Shown piece by piece: positions 33,485 to 43,412 of a stretch of DNA of 64,000 bases (its first letter is position 1; each line of letters opens with the position of its first letter). A program made the position numbers and the translations under genes. The stretch is from Branchinecta lynchi (lineage: Eukaryota > Arthropoda > Branchiopoda > Anostraca > Branchinectidae), in contig JAKZAP010000003.1 in assembly GCA_023053575.1 (NCBI GenBank), forward strand, positions 31,998,228 to 32,062,227, in the 5' to 3' direction. The notes under the pieces were generated by a model. The model saw only the letters and a list, made by a program, of their open reading frames with translations, searched no databases and was not told the origin of the DNA.

Positions 33485-33730
33485 AGCTCAAGCTGACTTT
33501 GAAACATTTACTCAAACAATGTTTACAACGGATGCGTCAGCTAAGGTTCTTCATTAGCGATATTTCGGCCCTTCTTCGCCAGGGTCCTCGTCAGGCTGTC
33601 AATCTTCTGGGTCAGCGTCGGGGAAGGAAACAAACCTGTAACCTTGCCAAGAAGGGTCGAAATGTCGCTGATGAAGAATCGTAGCTGACGTATCCGTTGT
33701 AAACATTGTTTGAATAAAAGTCAAAGCTAG
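33485..33730. mobile_element. Family E palindromic Penelope-type copy with hammerhead-like core
   Basis: Two inverted arms of about 90 bp (33490-33580 and 33640-33725), each containing TACGTCAGCTACGATTCTTC-like sequence in opposite orientation. Penelope-like elements often insert as such inverted terminal repeats. The minus strand of the left arm has a hammerhead-type order: stem I strand GACAGC, CUGACGA (33594-33588), a stem II hairpin (GG-A-CCCU with AGGGCC), GAAA (33566-33563), UAUC, then GCU. The right arm is degenerate at CUGACGA. Confidence 0.6.
33551..33605 (-). ncRNA. Candidate minimal hammerhead ribozyme
   Basis: The conserved CUGANGA and GAAA boxes are exact and separated by a 6-bp hairpin with one bulged base. 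The cleavage triplet AUC follows a one-pair stem III, as described for ribozymes of Penelope-like elements, which act as dimers. Stem I pairs GACAGC with GCU weakly in this copy (better, GCUG, in the family consensus). Self-cleavage is inference. Confidence 0.4.
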
Positions 33731-33904
33731 TTCCAGCAGAGCAAAATAACACTAGGTAGTAGCGCCAAGACCTATGCGTTCCGTGCTTCACAAACGGGCC
33801 TTACTCATAACGCTGTCAACTACGCTTGCGACATTTAAAGCAAGACAAACTTGCGGGTTTAGAAATTTCTAGTAAAGCTAAGATGCGGTCGTCATACATC
33901 AAGG

Positions 33905-34045
33905 AAGCAAGCGGTGAACCTTCCTTGCAGTATACTGTGCTCAGAATATCATGTTATTGAAGCCAGCGCTGGTGCACGACTGATTGAGTTTCAGCATCGA
34001 CAGTCATTATCGCTAGTGGTGCTAGTATCGCTGCTGTTCGAGTGT
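33905..34045. other. Unassigned intronic DNA
   Basis: No feature recognised. Confidence 0.3.
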
Positions 34046-35204
34046 GTGTCACTTTTTGGGACCCCAAAACGTAAGTGGAGGGATACCTATGACATCACAA
34101 AAGTTGTCCGCCTGTCCGTCTGTCCGTCTGTCCAGCTGTCCGTCTGTCCAGCTGTTCGTCTGTCCTTCTGTCCGTCTGTCTGTCCGTCTGTCCGTCTGTC
34201 CGTCTGTCCGTCCGTCCGTCTGTCCGTCTGTAAGCACTATAACTCTCGAAGGGAATGAGATATTTTGATGAAACTTGGTGTGAGGATTGTTTCGGTCAAG
34301 AGTAAGGTCAAGTTCGTAGATAGGCTCTGTAGCCCTACATTTAGGGGTGGAGGAGAGGGTTTAATTTAAGGGGCAAATGAAATATCTTTAAACATATAAT
34401 GTGATAGTCGATTATGTGGTAAAAAGACATGCTGAACACGATGGTGAAAACCATTTCGTCATCGGACAAGTAGTTCGCCCGGAATCCAGCCAAAACCGGA
34501 AAGTTTGTTAAAAGTAAAAGTTTCATTTGAAGTTGATTAGATGTTCGATTTAGGGATAAGAAGAGATGCTGAACATGATGGTGAAACACATTTGTTCGCC
34601 AGACAAGTAGCTAGCCCGGAATCCGGCCAAAACCGGAAAGTATGTTAAACGTAAAAGTTTTATTTGAAGTTGATTAGATGTTCGATTTACGGAAAAGAAG
34701 ACGTGCTGAACATGATGGTGAAAACCATTTTCTCGCCGGGAAAGTAGTTCGCCCGGAATTCGGCCAAAACCGGAAAGTTTGTTCAAAGTAAAAGTTTTGT
34801 TTTAAGTTGATTAGCTGTTCGATTAAGGGGTAAGAAGACATGCTGAACCCTTATGGGAGCAGTATTTTCTACCAGGACAACTTGTTCGGCCGGAATCAGG
34901 CCAAACCGGAAAATTTGTTAAAAGCAAAAGTTTTATTTGAAGTTGATTAGATGAAAGATTTAGGTGTAAGAAAACACGCTGAATCTGTATATGACAATCT
35001 TTTTTTTTACCTGGTCATATAGTTCGTTTGGAATCTGGTTGAAACCGGATTTTTTTTTGCAAGTTGAACTTTTACTTGAAGTTGATTAGATGTTCTTTAT
35101 ACGGATAAGTTGATACGCTGAATTCGTTTCTGACCTTTTTTTTCTGGACAAGTATGGTAGTTCGTTCGCAATTGTCTGGATCAAACATTAGGTTTTTGGG
35201 ATCC

Positions 35205-35783
35205 TGTTACGTTGACTGTATTTGTATATGGAGTTTGCACTCTCAAACCTGATGTTATGGCGAGGGGTGTAGTAAGCCGGACATAAGATGGTAAATGTCC
35301 AGGTAAACAATCATCGGAGTCAGGATGGCCTAGGGCGTTGGTGGCCTACTACACGTGCAGAACTTCACGGGTTCATTATGGATTCCCCTGGTCGATTCAC
35401 ACTATGGTTTGCATACCGAACACAAAACAGGTTATCAACCACCCATCATACACTAGGCCTTACAGGCCAGCCCACTCTAAGGAGCTTAACAAAGACTCAT
35501 AGAAGTGACCTATGGTCCGTAAGTAAACAAAAGGTTTTATTAATAGATGTACTTACAAAAGAACAATCTTTAAGTGAAAAGAGTTGTTACCCGGCCGGGA
35601 ACCGGGAAAGAAGTGTTTAGAAGAAGGTGACTCACACCCGGCGTGGCCAGAGAGTTAATAAGTAATACGAAAGAGTGGCCGCGACGGTATAAAAGATAAA
35701 AGACACAGGCAATGGAAGGGAGTAACGCTGCCTAGCGGCGGCATAAGGAAAACGTACGGAATGCAGATGGCATCACCGTAACA
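35205..35783 (+). mobile_element. Solo LTR of a retrotransposon
   Basis: 579 bp, starting TGTTACG and ending CGTAACA: the TG...CA ends with short inverted repeats typical of LTRs. It is flanked by a 4-bp duplication, ATCC (35201-35204, 35784-35787). A TATA box, TATAAAAG, lies at 35698-35705. The element interior is gone, as happens when the two LTRs of one insertion recombine. A 4-bp duplication fits Gypsy-type integration; orientation is set from the TATA box. Confidence 0.85.
35698..35705 (+). promoter_or_regulatory. TATA box in the solo LTR
   Basis: TATAAAAG, 78 bases before the LTR end, in the region expected for LTR promoters. It could start transcription rightward, antisense to the cuticle gene. 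Confidence 0.5.
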
Positions 35784-36030
35784 ATCCCATCGAAACCTTT
35801 GGTCTTGTTCTATTTCTTGGCGCTACTCCCTAGCCTTATTTTGCTCTGAGTTCCAGGGACAGCGTATCTGGCAAGTGCCGGGGAGCTTTTGCTGCATTAC
35901 AGGTGACCCGAGTTTATATAACATTTTCCAGCACATGGTAGAACTGCAAAACAACGCAAACGCAACAGGAAACCAAAGCCTTTTTGTCCCGTTTGGCAAG
36001 CGGACAACGAAACCCTCTGTCGGGATGACT

Positions 36031-36641
36031 TAAGATAATATAAGATAAGATGATGTTTATTTGCTGTATATCATCTTCACAGGTAGATGCACAGCTAAAA
36101 ATAAATAAACAAATAAATAAACTTTTTATTACATAGTCATATTAATTGGCGATTTCACTGCGATTTGTCACTCTCTGTTTATGCCTACATGTTCATATAA
36201 TGTACAAAATACTGCCTGAACGAGCACCTGTATCGCGAAGACGCAGACGCTTTGCAAGGCACAAACTTGTTTTTGTGCCTTATCGGATATCTTGGCTGCG
36301 GCGCCTCAGGTGGTAGAAGGTTTCGGTGCTTCCCCGACATAAATACTTGTTTACCAAAGCTCATGGTTAATAAATATTCTTTGAGCCCAAGCTGACTTTG
36401 AAACATTTATTCAAGCACTGTTTACAAAGGATACGTCAGCTACGATTCTTCTCTTTCTCTTTTTTCGATTCTGAGAAGAATCGTAGCTGACGTATCCGTT
36501 GTAAACATTGTTTGAACTCATGGTTAAGTCGTGTCGTCTGCAAAACAGTCTTTGGAGTTGGAGCTTTTCGAGACTTTGCTCGTAATCGGAATGTTCCTGA
36601 TCAAATATAATTTTTGCGGCTCGTTTTTGTACGCTCTCCAA
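36031..36641 (-). pseudogene. LINE reverse transcriptase C-terminus, interrupted
   Basis: Minus-strand coding: MESVQKRAAKIIFDQEHSDY and LEKLQLQRLFCRRHDLTM, the thumb/C-terminal motif of LINE ORF2, then after an interruption SFGKQVFMSGKHRNLLPPEA and QPRYPIRHKNKFVPCKAS. The 3' end carries a (CTTAT)-type tail at 36031-36052. The interruption is the family E insertion at 36371-36516; without it the two parts join in frame. Confidence 0.75.
36371..36516. mobile_element. Palindromic family E insertion with 11-bp target duplication
   Basis: 146 bp, both arms carrying TACGTCAGCTACGATTCTTC or its reverse complement. It is flanked by CTCATGGTTAA at 36360-36370 and 36517-36527. A duplication of this size implies target-primed reverse transcription, consistent with a Penelope-like element inserting as an inverted pair. 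Confidence 0.8.
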
Positions 36642-36859
36642 CTCTTCTTCTCAAGAACCCGCGGAAAATTTACTGCTTAGGAAATTTCAATCAGTTTTTT
36701 TGCCAGAAGGTATTTTGTATCAATCATCTCAACATCATGAGCAACTTTTAACCTTGAAAAATTAATTAAGACTTTTTTGCGTTCTTTCCTGCAGGAAAAC
36801 GCATGCTTTTGCCGAGACAGTTGAGCTTTTTCCAAGCATCCGAGATAGCGACAAAACGT

Positions 36860-36950
36860 GCATGGCGTTCACACGATTTGTGGCGTATGTCGCGTAGCGC
36901 AGAATTTTGAGCAAAATCGCAACAGTGTGAACCAGGGATATGAAGAATAT
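36860..36950. mobile_element. Possible tiny MITE with GTTCACAC ends
   Basis: GTTCACACGATTTG at 36868 and CAACAGTGTGAAC at about 36929-36941 form short inverted ends of the GTTCACAC type seen in the 12.6-kb and 24.8-kb MITEs. No target duplication checked out. Confidence 0.35.
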
Positions 36951-37153
36951 TGAGGCAGCGCACGACTGGATTACCTTTCGCTGGCAAGTGCGATTTAAGG
37001 TAAATTAAGGTACTGAATCACGTAACTCTCAAGACTGATTATGCAGAAATCAAGAGAGATGAAAGAGTCAAGTTTCCATTCTTTTTTGGTAAATATTGCT
37101 GGTGATCCATCGTTAACCACAACCGAAGACTAACGTCAAAAGATACAACTTAC

Positions 37154-37240
37154 ATATCCTTCAGAGTTGTCATACTGCCTGGCTCGTCTCTGTTGACTTG
37201 ATACACCATGTAGTGCGACCAGTACCAGGCATAGCGTCGT
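37154..37240 (-). CDS. RR cuticle protein, coding exon 2 (signal peptide)
   Basis: 29 codons: TTLCLVLVALHGVSSQ, then QRRARQYDNSEGY. Splice acceptor CTATTTCCAG upstream and donor GTAAGT downstream, both in phase 0. The hydrophobic stretch LCLVLVAL followed by small residues GVSS reads as a secretion signal, cleaved about VSS/Q. Joining to exon 3 gives SEGY-GGMPYSFAY, the normal lead-in to an RR domain. A longer frame running upstream to 37357 lacks a signal-like start and is better read as intron. Confidence 0.85.
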
Positions 37241-37790
37241 CTGGAAATAGCTGAGGGTTAATCCAGCACTTTCTTTTTCATTTGCATAATTATTTAAAGA
37301 GTTATACGTGTTTTGGTCACATGTTTTTGCATATCCAATTATGGTTGAGGTGAGCATGGGAATTTCTGACTAATATCTCTCGTTTACCATGTGCGAAGAA
37401 TATTTCACGCCCAACAAATATCATTCAAAGAGGAGATGCGTGATTTGATCTCGTTAGTGAAATTTGACTTGGGAAATCCGTACAACGAAATTCCTAATGA
37501 TAATTTTTGGCCTGATATAGTTTTAACTATTATAACGAATGTATGTGTGATTATCTCTAAAATTTCTGCTACAAACTCCATTCCATTACATTTAGTCTTA
37601 TTTATACGTGTTTACATTTTATGCTGGACCTTATACATCCTAATAAAATAATATATAATAAATACTCTTTCAGCCCAAGCTGACTGCGAATCTTATTTGA
37701 TGGTCCTAAACAGATAAATCTGCTTAGGACTGCGATCTGGGTTACAAGGACACCTAAGTTCATGAAAATATTTCATCTGTTTGGGATCCC

Positions 37791-38894
37791 AAAACGTAAG
37801 TGGAGGGATACTATGACTTCGCAAAGGTAGTCTGTCTGTCAGCACGATAACTCTCTAAGGGAAGGAGATAGTTTGATGAAAATAGGGGTGAGGATTCTTT
37901 GAGTCAAGGGACAGACCAAGTTCGTAGATGGGCTCTGTAGTGGGGGTTCAAATTAAGGGGCGAACAAAATATTGTTTAACAGCTAATGAAATGATCGATT
38001 TATGGGCAAGAACACATGCTGAATCTGTATATGACAATCAATTTCTACGCGGTATATAATTCACCCGGAATCCGGCCAAAACCGGAAAATTTATTAAAAG
38101 TAATCCGAAGTTGATTAGAGGTCGTTTAGGGGCAAGGAGACATGCTGAGTTCGTTTTTGAGCTTTAAATTTTTGCCGAATAAGTAGTTCGCCCGGAAACT
38201 GGCCGAAATCGGAAATTTGGTAGAAGAAAGGCAGGAAGTTTTGATCAATTTTGTCAAAGTAGATATGACGTATAGGGGTAAACATACGTACTGAATCCAT
38301 ATCTGAACTTAGTTAAGGAGTCTGGCGAAGACCAGATCAACAAGACCCAACTGTCTTTTCTTTTTTCTTTTTTAAACCCGCGTAGCCTTTCGAAAAATTT
38401 TCGATTCTTAATTTTTGGGCTACGAGTCCTCCTCCACTCGGTTACTTTAACATTTCCTTTAACTCTTTAACGTCGCCTACTCTTTCCAAACAAACAAACA
38501 AAACTTTAAAGTTTAAAAAATATAACTCCATTTACCATTTCAACTATTCAAATAATTTTTTAATTTAACTTTACCAATCTCAATACTTATTTCTCTTATT
38601 TAAATACAAATATAATTTTTTTTTTCTCTTTATCTACGAATCCTCACCTCTACACATCAAGCCTCTAACCCCAACCAAAACGACCACTACAAAAGACAAG
38701 CAAACACCACCGGACAGAGGCCCCTAAGAACTGCAGACACACTCTAACTCCATTATTACGAACTATAGTGTTTACTTTAATCTATACTAACAAATTCAAT
38801 ATAAACATAAAAACTTTCAATCCGCCCCTAAACCATATTTAACTGCCTGCATCAGATATTATTTTTAGGATCCCATGGAAACCTTACGTCTTGT
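37791..38894 (+). mobile_element. Family A element split by a retroposon
   Basis: Left end GGGATCCCAAAACG at 37793, a shortened interior with two units, and the right end split at 38356/38841. The microsatellite is reduced to TCTGTCTGTC. Confidence 0.85.
38357..38840 (-). mobile_element. SINE-like retroposon with A-rich tail
   Basis: 484-bp insertion in the family A right end, flanked by AACTGTCT (38349-38356) and AACTGCCT (38841-38848), an 8-bp duplication with one difference. On the minus strand it ends in an A-rich tail (AAAAAAGAAAAAAGAAA), so it was reverse-transcribed from an RNA. Near the tail, CGTAGCC and GGCTACG form a hairpin around 38390-38425. No coding sequence, and no A/B-box pair was identified, so its parent RNA is unknown. 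Confidence 0.75.
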
Positions 38895-39338
38895 TTTTTT
38901 TTTACAGTTACGAAAAAGACCGTCCGCAAAATCAGGTAATTCAAACCAGACGACTGCTTCTCAAATCGTATACATCACAGATAAATAGATAGGACTAGCG
39001 ACCACCCACTTTTTTATTTCATTTTTTATTTCCAGTAGCACGTTCAGCATCCGGTATACAAGAAGAAATTTTTCATGTTTTATTATTCATTTATACATTT
39101 TTTGTGTCCCACTGATTTCTCATGATGTCATTCAGCGGTTCGCTTGATTGATTTCTTGTTTTATTGCTAATTTAACATTATGATTTGTTTAGCACGCCGT
39201 AGAACTTGATTGATCGGTCCTCAGTGAGTTTGTATTACATTTTTTTAAGTTTATAAACATTTTTTGAGTTTTATTTTTTGAGTTTGTATACATATTTGTT
39301 TACAATACGAGCTTGCCTAAAGCTGTGACCCGCTTTAT

Positions 39339-39790
39339 ACCGCTTTATGACACATTGCGCTTCGACAAAGCGCCATATAACCATAGTAATTTCTGTCCGT
39401 CCGTCGGTCGGCCCGGGATTTGCTATTTCGGGCGCTTCCTCACGATGAAACTTGACACACGTATAAAGAACCCAGCAAAATGCTCTAGGAAAATTCCTTT
39501 CCTCGGATTCAACTATCGGCGGGGGTGGTAGTGGTGGTGGAGGGATGGGGAATCCTGAAACGTTTGACATGCGTAAGTTACGAACGGGTAAACCGATTGG
39601 AGTGAAACTTGACGAGTGGTGAGAGGAAATGCCGTAAACGATCAATTTATGTGTCCGAACCGGATTCTGCCATGGCGGGGAGGAATTGGAAAGGGGGTCC
39701 CGAAAATTGTGTGGCACGTCTAGGTACCAAACGGTGGGAGTGATTGGGATGACACTTGGAAGGCGCAAAGGTCGTAGCAAGTGCCATATG
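39339..39790 (-). mobile_element. Family B element, short complete copy
   Basis: Read on the minus strand: starts CATATGGCACTTGCTACGA, carries B-type words (AAGTTTCATC-like, CGATCAACCGGTTT-like), the GACGGACAG block and the end hairpin (GGCGCTTTGTCGAAGCGC). About 450 bp with one monomer-like core. Confidence 0.75.
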
Positions 39791-39960
39791 ATTTAGTCAC
39801 GTTTTCATAGCATCCTGTATTGCGTTTTTATACCGTGCTGTATTATGTTTATAAATGAACTGAACTGAATACCAGAATCGTTCTCACTATACTCCGTATT
39901 AAGGAGGAATGTTCTACAACCGCCTACTTCACGCAAGCATGCAACAAAATGAATACTTAC

Positions 39961-39975
39961 AGCACAGGGTATCAT
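39961..39975 (-). CDS. RR cuticle protein, coding exon 1 (start codon)
   Basis: Five codons, MIPCA, followed by a GTAAGT donor. Arthropod cuticle genes commonly begin with a very short coding exon that supplies only the first residues of the signal peptide. Splicing to exon 2 gives MIPCATTLCLVLVALHGVSS, a well-formed secretion signal. The intron phase (0) agrees. This is the best candidate start in the interval but rests on splice and signal-peptide logic only. Confidence 0.6.
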
Positions 39976-40076
39976 TCTTTAATCTCAATCGGTGAAACAC
40001 TGGCAGTTGCTTAACACAATATTCTCTACTTCTCAATCGTTTTGCCTTTACTCTCTGCTGGACGTAAACCGCTACT

Positions 40077-40106
40077 TGATTTCACACAAACATCGGCATT
40101 TTAATA
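40077..40106 (-). promoter_or_regulatory. Candidate core promoter of the cuticle gene
   Basis: TATTAAAA at 40106-40099 (minus) lies 29 bases upstream of TCAAGT (A at 40077), an initiator-like word. The implied 5' leader is about 100 bases before the ATG at 39975. Spacing fits a TATA-driven start; motif strength is moderate. Confidence 0.4.
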
Positions 40107-40577
40107 TTAATAATTAATGCATATGTTCATCGGGCCCTGAGAATTAATGAAAGTCAAAGCTTGCAATTAAGCGAGCTGTGAAAAAATTTATTGAAATAAA
40201 CGAATTACTCGGAAAGCCTGCTGGGAATCTGCATGTTTTTTCTCGTTTTATTTTCAAGGTTACTCGGTTGTTATTTATAGTTATTATTCACGTTTCATTT
40301 GATCTTTCGGGCAGAAGCACGACATTAGTGCTGGAGCGTCACTCAGTCTTGCTTTCTCTTATACCCAGTCTTAAAACACCTATCGCAGTAGATTCAGTTT
40401 TTGTTCTAATAGTCTAAAGCTTTGTGTGATGTTTTTTTTCAACTCGTCAACTCCTTTGTCTGATGTTTTTCAATCCAATTCCGGCTGTGTTAGCCGCGTG
40501 CAGCCCCCTTCGCTTTAAAACACAACTCTTACAAGGAAATATATTTTCACGATGAAACGGCTCTGAAGTATCATTTT

Positions 40578-40996
40578 TCCCCGTATGGAAATAATTCAAG
40601 TAATTTTATTATGGGACATTTTTCCAATCGTAAACAATTGAAAATAATTGGAAACGATCGTTAACAATTATTTTTGACGATTGTAAACAGTTGTTTACGA
40701 TTGTAAACAGTTGTTTCCAATTGTTTCCAGTTGTTTACGATTGTAAACAGTTGAGTCGTTTGCGATTGTAAACACTTGTTAACGATTGTATTTTTACGAT
40801 TGAAACCGATTGTTTCCAATCGTAAAAATACAACCTTAACAACTGTTCGCAATCGTAAACAACTGTTTCCAGTCGCAAACGACTGTTTCCAGTCGTAAAA
40901 AAAACAATTGTTTACGATCATTTCCAATTGTTTTCAATTGTTTACGATTGAAAAAATGTCCCATAATACATTGACTTGAATTATTTCCATACGGGT
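40578..40996. mobile_element. MITE with long inverted ends and GTAAACA/TGTTTAC array
   Basis: The arms CCCGTATGGAAATAATTCAA (left) and its reverse complement (right) extend inward about 70 bases, including TTATTATGGGACATTTTTCC. The interior is an array of palindromic GATTGTAAACAGTTGTTTAC words. No target duplication of clear length was seen. Non-coding. Confidence 0.75.
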
Positions 40997-41933
40997 CGAA
41001 AATACCATAACTTTCCACATGCAATCACCGATTTTCTTGTCTTGTCTACTCTAACCAGCCTTCCCGTTCTTCCCCGCGGCGGCTGGACGCAAAATAGATG
41101 AAAACTGAACTAGCCGTGGTTAATAAGTGGGAAAACCAAGCAAAACAAAAGAAGTTCAAAACAGATGATAGACCTGATGGTCTATCATGTAAAAACAAAA
41201 TTTTAAGCTTCATAATATCCTTACGTTCTGGATTGCTACTCACGAACTACCCTGACCTTGTCAGTAATATTCGTATTCTTCCACCCCTTGGAAAGTCAGA
41301 TCATACCGCCATTGTTTTCAAACGGTGAAGTAGAAAAAGTTTGGCGCTGCGCCGAGGAATAATTATTGCAAAGACTACTATGAAGCAATGCGGAATGCAA
41401 TCAGTGAAATAAACTGGGTTGAAGAATTCGAATCCCTCTCTTCGTTGGACCACATGTACGGAAACTCCAAACTATCATGCTTTTAGCCGAAAACAAATTT
41501 GTTCGAACTTATAGTGCCAACTTTTTCAATTTTTCCATATGGAAGTGACGATGGTGCCGAGAATCCGGGCAGGAATTCCAGGCCGGGAGTTCCCGATCCT
41601 GATCGTGTGTTCGCACTACTACTCAGAGAACAAAAGAACTGCTCTCCCGAGGCCAACGATAGCCATCATAAAGGAGAAGCAAAAGGCATGGAACGAGTAC
41701 AAGGGACAGCGGACACCTGATGAGGAAGTGGCCTTTCTTCGGTAGAGAAACAAAGTAAGAAAAGCTACCAGACGTGAAGCCAGCAAACGAGAGACTGACC
41801 TAGCCGATAGCGCAAAAGAAAGTCCCAAAAGCTTATGGCGTCACGTTAACACAAAGCACCGCTCTGCTCAGGTTATTGCACCTCTCGTGGACCCAGTCAC
41901 ACAGAGAACGGTACAACAACCCGTGAAACAAGA

Positions 41934-42030
41934 CTAAAGCTTTCGATGGGATCCCAAAAATTTAATATTTACAGACAATCCGGTCTTGTAGCGGTCCAAT
42001 GGTAAAGTTCAAATATGGATTCAGCATGTG
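41934..42030 (-). mobile_element. Family A right-end scrap inside the LINE
   Basis: AAGACTAAAGCTTTCGATGG and GGGATCCCAAAAATTTAAT match the family A right end on the minus strand. It lies between the LINE linker (ending PVTQRTVQQPVKQ) and the RT (starting about GLEITVSTVLRKL). Confidence 0.75.
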
Positions 42031-42589
42031 GGTAGATGAAGAAATTGACGGATTAGAGATCACTGTGTCAACGGTCTTGCGGAAACTAAGGAAAGTTGAC
42101 TCGAGTAAGTCACCCGGCCCAGACAGACTGCATCCTAGAGTTCTGAAAGAAACGGCAAGTGCCATTGCAGAACCACTAACGCTTATATTCAAGAAATCTC
42201 AGCAATCCGGGGAGCTGCCTGCCTAGTGGAAGAAGGCAACAGTTACTCCAGTCTACAAGCAAGGAGGCCGTCAAGATCCTTCGAACTACAGACCAATTAG
42301 CCTAACTTGCATACCATGTAGATTGATGGAATTAATAATCGCCGACCACATAGCCGAGCAACTGCTAGTTAAGAAAATCCTCACAAAGAAACAATTTAGA
42401 TTCTTAAATCATAGATTAGCAGAGGCTCAGCTTCTTCAGGCAGTAGACGACTAGAGGTCAAAAATTGACAAAGGCTACCAAATCGACCTGATTTACTTGG
42501 ATCTGAAAAAGGCCTTCGATAAAGTCCCGCACAGGCGTCTCCTACATAAACTGCAGCAATATGGACTCGGTTCAATGAACTCACAGGAC

Positions 42590-43412
42590 TGAGTTCATTG
42601 ACACTAATGTAATGTAATGTAATGTTTACTTTTCACCCATCGTACAGGAAAGAGAAAATGATGGAGTATAAAAAAGAAAGAAAGTAGAAAAACACAGAAA
42701 AAAAGATCACACAACAAAGAAAAACAAAAGGCAAATCACTGAGGGAAAAATCACACTTATAATCACAAAATGTCAAAAAACAATCCCTTGCCACTCATGG
42801 CCGCTCTTACTGCATTTTACTCGTTGACATAGCTCATCGAGCTTTTGAATCGGGTCGACGATACCGTATTTACTGGTCATGTAGGTATTGCGCGTCCAAG
42901 GAGGAAGACGAAGAAGGTATTTTGCGAATTTAAAGTAAATCCGTTTAATTTTTAGTCGGTCCGTCGCATTTAAAGTTTCAGAAAATGGAGCCATATATAA
43001 AATATGGGGTAGCGCAACACTATTATATAATTTTGCTAATAGAGTTCGGTTTAGATGAAACTGGGTTGAAACAGTTTGACCGTAAGAACGACGAATTTTG
43101 CTTTCCATGTTCTCAACAATCAATGCCTTAGTTTGTTTCAGCGTCTTACCAATCGGAATACCAAGGTACATCAATTTGTCACACGGCTTAACTGTAATTC
43201 CATCTAAAGCTACATTAACAACAGATAAATCACTACTATCATTAAAAAGCAGCACTTCACATTTCGCTGTATTCATAGACAATCCTATTCCCCGATAATT
43301 TTGCGAAATATCCTGGAAACAATTTTCAAGGCTAGATATAGTTCTACTTATGTTTAAAACGTCGTCTGCATAACACAGGATAGATAGGTCTAGTCCTTTA
43401 TGAATACAACAC
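42590..43412 (-). pseudogene. Second LINE nested antisense in the first
   Basis: Minus-strand frame 42773-43444 encodes LDLSILCYADDVLNISRTIS (catalytic YADD), LSMNTAKCEVLLF, LMYLGIPIGK and LPPWTRNTYMTSKYGIVDP. It lacks the endonuclease and the fingers. Its 3' end carries a (CATTA)n tail at about 42606-42622. It splits the plus-strand LINE between LLHKLQQYGLG and EVISGVPQ, and is of the same clade as the copies at 8.5-9.3 and 33.2 kb. The frame is open for 223 codons, so it is fairly young. Confidence 0.8.

Larger units (their letters stand above)
34055..35809 (+). mobile_element. Family A element split by a solo LTR
   Basis: Left end (here GGGACCCCAAAACG) at 34055, microsatellite 34108-34230, units to 35160, right end interrupted at 35204 and resumed at 35784 (CATCGAAACC-TTTGGTCTTGTT). 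The insertion point restores GGGATCCCATCG when the LTR and one ATCC are removed. Confidence 0.9.
32928..37153 (-). other. Cuticle gene intron 2
   Basis: GTAAGT donor at 37153-37148 (minus) and TTTCAG acceptor at 32928. The intron is filled by elements: family H, a LINE scrap, a Penelope-type palindrome, family A with solo LTR, and a LINE fragment. Confidence 0.85.
37241..39960 (-). other. Cuticle gene intron 1
   Basis: Donor GTAAGT at 39960-39955 (minus strand) and acceptor CCAG at 37241. Contains a family A copy and a family B copy. Confidence 0.7.

Noticed and set aside
37241..37357. Start of the cuticle protein at the ATG at 37357
   Set aside because: This would put a long polar stretch before the hydrophobic core; a good splice acceptor lies at 37241 and a better start exon is at 39961-39975.
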